From Torymus aiolomorphi (lineage: Eukaryota > Arthropoda > Insecta > Hymenoptera > Torymidae), in NCBI GenBank assembly GCA_036365515.1, contig CM070874.1, positions 62,329,583 through 62,393,582 on the forward strand: a DNA stretch of 64,000 bases. Direction: 5' to 3'. The position numbers and the translations under genes are program-made. Positions 59,001-64,000 of the stretch are shown in pieces. The notes under the pieces are model-generated. The model saw nothing but the letters and a program-made list of their open reading frames with translations, did no database searches and had not been told where the DNA came from. Position 1 is the stretch's first letter, and every line of letters begins with the position of its first letter.

Positions 59001-61949
59001 CGCCCGTTCGATCACTGATTCCGTACAAAAAACACAAAATAATCGAGGACCGCACGACGACGAGGCGAGATCACAGCGCCCTCTCTTTCTTCATCGGCTC
59101 CCTAATTAATAATTCTTCTACGTACAGTACATACAGGTCGGTCGACCGGCTCTCGACTCTTTCATTGTGTATGCCTATGTGTGTGTATATGTGTGTGTAT
59201 GTGGGTATATGTCTAGTTACCGCGACTCTTCTGGCGCGCGAGCTTATCAATCGCGGCGAGATACAAAAGGGCCACTACACTCGCGCAAGCGCGCATGCGC
59301 ATGCGAAGGAGGGTGCGTTCACTTGCTGATATGTGTGTTACGAGTTCGAAAGGCGAGACTGCAGTCGATGTCGCAGCCGCCGCCGCGAGTCGATGGATTC
59401 GGAGCGGAAATGAAACGCGTTCTGTAATTCTCGGCCGCGTTCTCGGAAGTCGGAAATTGAATATCGTCGCGGGAGCGCGCGGCGGGGATCTCGCGGAGGA
59501 CGAAAGGAACTGCACGAAGCGGTGTAAGTATATATAAGATCTCTCGGCTTTGATTTTCCGCGAACGGGAGAGTCGGGGGTAAAAAGTTGCCGAGGAGAAA
59601 TGAATTCGTGAATTTCTTATAGGCGCGCTTTAACAACTGATGGAGTGTAATTGAAGTTTCTTCGGTCGGTTTGGTAAAGTTTTATTCAAGAGTCGGTGAG
59701 TTTAAATTATTTTGCCACGATCCCGCGTTAAATGCCCGTAAAAGAAAAACTTGAGAGGGGGAAAAATATGTCAATATTTTTTTTATTTGGCAGTGTTAAA
59801 ATAGAAAGGTTGAGGTATTGGTCGTAATGCTTAATTCATTCGCGGTATGCAATGCATCAAGCTTATATTAAAAAGGAATGCATAAGCTCAGGCGCCGGAG
59901 AGTCGCTGTGGTCGAGAGCCGCGTGTACAAACAAAACGATAGTTTTTCGTCTTACAAATGCTTCATCACACGCCTGCGCGATGCTAGAACGAAAATCGTC
60001 GATTACATAATTTACCATGTCTGTATATGTGTATGTGTGTTATGTGTGTCTGTGTGTGTGTGTATTGGTGCTCGGAAAATGTATGGTCTTCTCTCGCTTC
60101 TCTGTACCTATAAACATAATTTATATCTCTTCGCAACCCTTGTCATTATAGTGTGTCAATGTGTGTACGTGTGTGCGAAGTGTTTGACGATAAACGCGCG
60201 ACACTTTCTTGATTGTTCTGGTTATATCACCGGCAGTTTTCCCCCCTAGAGCTCGAAGTAACACGCGAGTTAGGTTTATATTTATATATATATATATATT
60301 TATATAACGTCCCGACGTACTTCTACCATTCGTCTTACTCAAATTTGAAACGGCCTTGACCCTTGCACCCTCCTATGCTCGTTCTTCGTCTCCACGGAAC
60401 GCGCTCGTTTTTTATACTCTTAGCTACATACTCAAAGCTTTCGAATAATTTTTTTTTTTTTTTTGCTTCGCCCCTCCTTGCGCCATTTGTTCGAAGGAAG
60501 ACGTCTGCCTTTGACACTCGAATCCCAACGAGAATCATAAATTTTGCACGATTTTCCTGAGTCTTTTCTTGCACAGATTGGTAAAAAAGCTTTGCGCGTA
60601 AATAAACATAAATTGTCTTTTTTTTTTTATTTAATTCAATATATAAAATAATTTTTGATCAAACATAATATTGATAATGGGTAAGTTACAGGTGCGGTTT
60701 CCAGTGATTCTTTAGCGCGAAAGAATCGGAAGAATTTTGAATGCAAAAGCACACGTCTTACTGGACAGCTGAAATAATGAGGATATAATCAGTCGCCTCA
60801 AATTGATTGAGCCTATCACGCTACACATACAGACGTCCTCTATGACACCGATGAATAATCAGTATTAAATTGTAAAATATTAACTACGACATTGGTAAAT
60901 ATCGATTTTCCGCGCGTGCAGAGGGTGAAAATCTAACATCGACATATTTGCGCTTTTCCCTTTGTGTTTTTTTCCCCCGGAACTCTCCGTCAAAAATGAT
61001 AGCAGGCTTAGAGAGAGACAAAACATATAGTGCAATTTTGTCAGCTTTTGTACACACTAAGAATGATGCACGATTTTGACTTTAGAATAAAACACATATG
61101 ATTTGTTTTGGCAGTTTATGAAGAAACATCTAAATAACGAAATTGTTGTGATTGGTTTTAGATATTATTTTTTTTTTTCATGTCTAGAACATTGTAACGT
61201 GAATCCTTTTTTTTGAACACTTTTAGTTGATTTTGCTTTCTCCTAAAAAAGCTTTTTAGTTCTTGTATTGCCTGAACAAAACGCACAGTAGGGTATTAGT
61301 TTAGCTGGCATTCCAAACCGACCAAGCTACCCTACTAAAATGGTAAAACGATATCTACGAACAAGCAGCGGTATTGCATTGTCGAAGAAGTCTGACATAA
61401 ATATATATATAGAGGAAATACGTGTGCAACGGGCAGTAGACAGCGTGGCGGCGAGGACGAGAACAGGTCAAAAAAGCACCGGCGGACGAGCTTGCGGCCG
61501 TTGTTTATCACTGTCCCACTATACTTTTATATAGTTTATAGAAATTCTCGCGCATTTAAAAAATCGAATGTCCGCCGCGAGCTCGTTCGCGTGCATCTTC
61601 TTGCCCCATTCTCCGCCACTCGCGCTCTTGCGCCTTTTTCTTTATTTGCTGCTGCTGCTATTGTTGTCGTTCTCGTCGAGTTCTCCGTCTAAGAACGCGT
61701 GAAAAAACCTATCGCTATGCGAATATCAAACTTGAGTAAAAGCTGATAGAACGTTACACCTTCTCACCCCGTACGTTTTCCCCGTCGTATATAAAAAAAA
61801 TACATCGTACCTTGACTCGCTCTCTCGTTATCTGGGCGAGAGTGCCTTAAATAGGAATAAATAAACGCTTCTCTTTATCTTCGCTCGCGAATCGATAATA
61901 ATCGCAATCATAATAATATGCAAATATTAATAATAATAATAATGTTATT

Positions 61950-61980
<31 letters not shown>

Positions 61981-62622
61981 TACTCGTTAATTTCGTTAAA
62001 AAAGTCGAAAAACTGTACAGAACGACGTTAAGTATCGGAAGCGAGGTAAAAGCGCCGCTCGATTATTCCTTCCCTTTTTTCATTTCTGTCGACCGGCGAT
62101 GTCGATCGGCGCTTTCACCCGCGGTCGCGAGGAGAATCTCGGAGCGCGCGCGGATGTAATTGGAGACGAGAGCGACTCGCTCTCGCATCGGCGGGGCAAC
62201 GCGACCATCGAAGCCCTAATATAAGTAAAAAAAGAATGAAAAACATTGATGGCGGCGTGTGCACTCTCTGCAATAATGTGTACAACGAAATAAGCAACGT
62301 TTATAATATTTATATATAGTGTAAAAGCACGGGGGATAAAAAACCATATATATATTTATGCAATAAAAAAATGTAATGATTATCATATACTACGGTTAGT
62401 CTGATAACGCGATTTCCAATTACGTCGCGCGAAAGCGCAAATATACATGCACAGACCTACACACAACCGGAATTCTCCTCGCGTCCCGAACGATTGATTA
62501 GACACGCGCCACGAGACATATATATATAGCGCGTCTGTGTGTATATATCTGTTCATATGTCCACAATATACATCATCGTCATATAGAATCCTAACCAGTA
62601 GTTAACAAAATGTACAACGCAA

Positions 62623-62665
<43 letters not shown>

Positions 62666-62951
62666 TTATACAGGATCGTGAAAAAGGAAGGAGAAGAAGA
62701 AGAAGAAGTCGAAGCTATGTGCCACATCATCATCATCATCGTTCGTCCTTCCCATCCACGTTCTCTATATATATGTGTTCTCGTTTCTCATTTTTCACGT
62801 GTCTGTGAGTGTGTCCGTTCGCTCGAACGTTTAATTTTCTTCGTTTTAATCATCGATGCACGCGCGCGCTCACACCTTACTGCTCGCTCTGCACCCAGAA
62901 GCGAAGTCGGGCGGGCAGCTGCAGCAGTGGCCGCTTGCGCTCGGCGATCCT
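56001..62951. other. Long gene-free stretch, possibly 3' UTR/downstream of monooxygenase
   Basis: No protein gene is supportable. Bases 56170-56880 and 57950-59560 are CpG- and CT-rich. Bases 56890-57950 are AT-rich. Simple repeats include TGTG words at 59170-59215 and 60020-60065, (TAA)n at 61929-61981 and (AAT)n at 62626-62663. Transposon content is clearly lower than in the rest of the window. On the minus strand this lies directly after the stop of the copper monooxygenase, so some of it is probably its 3' UTR. Several AATAAA words occur on that strand and none can be chosen. Confidence 0.4.
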
Positions 62952-63981
62952 TCACCTGAGCGCCGCCGCGAGCAGCGCGACGATCAGGGCCACGGAGGCG
63001 CACCTCGCGGCCGAGCCGCCAGCCAACGACGACGATGCGTCGCTACTGCGCGATACCTTGTTGCGCACCAGCTGGCCCCGTTCCACGGCGTTGGACTCGT
63101 CGCTGCCGTCCACGCCGCCGATCTCACCGTCCTCGGATAGCAGCATCGAGAGCTTGTTGCGCTGGGGTTTACGCGTGCAGGGTACCTTTGGGTCCTGGTA
63201 CGGCCAGATGATGCGCGGATAGTGGGACTCGAGCGAAGTCTCCGGTAGAATCGTACCGTTCGTGCTCGAGCAGAGGGGCTTGAAGGTGCCGGTGCGCGTC
63301 GCGTCCGCGAACGTCTGGAAATTCGTCTTCCAGTCGTAGGTTACCAGACGCTCCTCCAGCGTCATGCCTTTGAGCTCCGGTGGCGAGCTGATCTTCAGTG
63401 GACTTGGGCCTCTGTAATACAAAAAGAATAGGGGATTGTTGGTTAGAGACACGCGTTGTTGCTAAGTCGTCTTTTATTTAATAGTATATTACGCCCCTAG
63501 GGAGCAAAAGTAAAGAATGTCCCAGATCGTATGTAAATTGTCACCCGAGCCGAAGGCGAGGGTGACAAACATGCGATCTGAGGCATTCTTTATTTGCTCC
63601 CGTGGTGCGTATACGATTTTTTTGCCTGGCGAGGCCGAAAATACAACCTTCGCGATCGGGCGCCGGGAGCAAAAGTGGCACTTTCGGCCCGCTAGGCAAA
63701 AAAATTTTTCAAATACGAGACTATGATCCATAATTATACTATTATACACGCAATTGAATGAAATTGATCATCGTAATTGTATATACTCACTCAAGTTTGT
63801 CGATGCCCAGGCTGTGTAAGACGGTCGGCAGGGCGGGCAGCGAGTAGCAGAGCGACAGGTCGATGCGCGGGTAGTAGAGCGCCGAGACCAGGCAGGTCTC
63901 CTCCTTCGTCGTCAGTCCGCCGAGCGTAATCACCTGCCGGGTCTGCGACGAGTAGGTGCACTCGGCGATCAGGTGGTCGCC
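62952..63981 (-). CDS. MOXD1/DBH-like copper monooxygenase, last two exons
   Basis: Two exons are visible (63981-63791 and 63411-62952, GT-AG, phase 2), giving the last 216 residues; the gene continues past the window edge. The first begins GDHLIAECTY and has GGLTTKEETCLVSALYYPR, the C-terminal beta-sandwich of the type II ascorbate-dependent monooxygenase family (PHM, DBH, MOXD1). These are two-copper enzymes that hydroxylate C-H bonds in the secretory pathway. In PHM, DBH and MOXD1 the word before the conserved Cys is EMC, where Met binds the CuM copper. Here it is ETC. The tail has DWKTNFQTF, several Cys, a Ser-rich linker and a hydrophobic end (VALIVALLAAALR) preceded by small residues, as in a GPI-anchor signal. 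It may be the counterpart of Drosophila olf413 (MOXD1 homolog 2), from memory only. Confidence 0.88.
63500..63704. repeat. Double hairpin in the last intron of the monooxygenase gene
   Basis: The first hairpin (63500-63601) pairs GGGAGCAAA, AAGAATG and CAGATCG with CGATCTG, CATTCTT and TTTGCTCCC around the loop GAGCCGAAGGCGAG. The second (63617-63704) pairs TTTTTTTGCCTGGCG and GGCCGAAA with TTTCGGCC and GCTAGGCAAAAAAA. GGGAGCAAAAGT occurs at the start of the first and again inside the second. No gene is present; the frames on both strands here are mirror readings. Confidence 0.85.
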
Positions 63982-64000
63982 CTGTAATGACACAATCGAA

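Noticed and set aside
63489..63749. 86- and 69-residue frames on opposite strands
   Set aside because: They are mirror readings of the intron hairpins between two confirmed exons.

Overview
This is an insect nuclear window, most likely from a hymenopteran such as a parasitoid wasp. The reasons are small genes with short GT-AG introns, AT-rich repeat sea interrupted by CpG-rich (CT)n/(GA)n tracts, a Ty3/Gypsy LTR element, a jockey/CR1-like LINE relic, many foldback elements, and two insect-type host gene families. There are no bacterial operons. The order-level assignment is an inference from composition and gene type, not from synteny.

Host genes are few. Two paralogous short-chain dehydrogenase/reductase genes lie on the minus strand (23606-25810 and 48334-50210). 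Each has five exons, and every splice site and phase can be read directly, giving 246 residues with a full N-S-Y-K catalytic tetrad. They sit in duplicated blocks of non-coding sequence (22018-26055 and 42540-50445), and a third block (54640-56000) has lost the gene. The right edge holds the last two exons of a MOXD1/DBH-like copper monooxygenase (62952-63981, minus).

The rest is mostly mobile DNA, much of it nested. (1) 632-8160 is an unclassified element with a different small hairpin at each end. It is interrupted by a 4.18-kb element (2492-6674) with about 80-bp terminal inverted repeats and TA target duplications, which carries an intact two-exon tyrosine recombinase gene of the Crypton type (531 residues). 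(2) The first 4.53 kb of the window recurs at 35689-40144, where the recombinase copy is truncated and has an in-frame stop. (3) 12848-14545 is a 1.7-kb TTAA-flanked foldback. (4) 17605-19863 is a dead LINE. (5) 26330-32811 is a 5'-truncated Gypsy element with gag, protease, RT, RNase H and integrase, several nonsense lesions, and a 249-bp TIR insertion in RT. (6) 44045-48064 is another hairpin-ended element inside the second SDR block, itself interrupted by a 1.8-kb foldback.

The duplicated blocks act as empty and filled site pairs, so several element boundaries can be read without outside data. Small TIR elements with TA duplications and related ends (CACTGA or CACGGAG) recur at 2492, 30284, 43504, 51928 and 54855. 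A family of ~150-bp hairpins with a GCGAAGCGAG-like loop recurs at 6104, 6290, 9654 and 13554. The stretches 8161-12843, 14550-17604, 50446-54639 and 56001-62951 show no supportable gene; the last may hold the 3' UTR of the monooxygenase gene.
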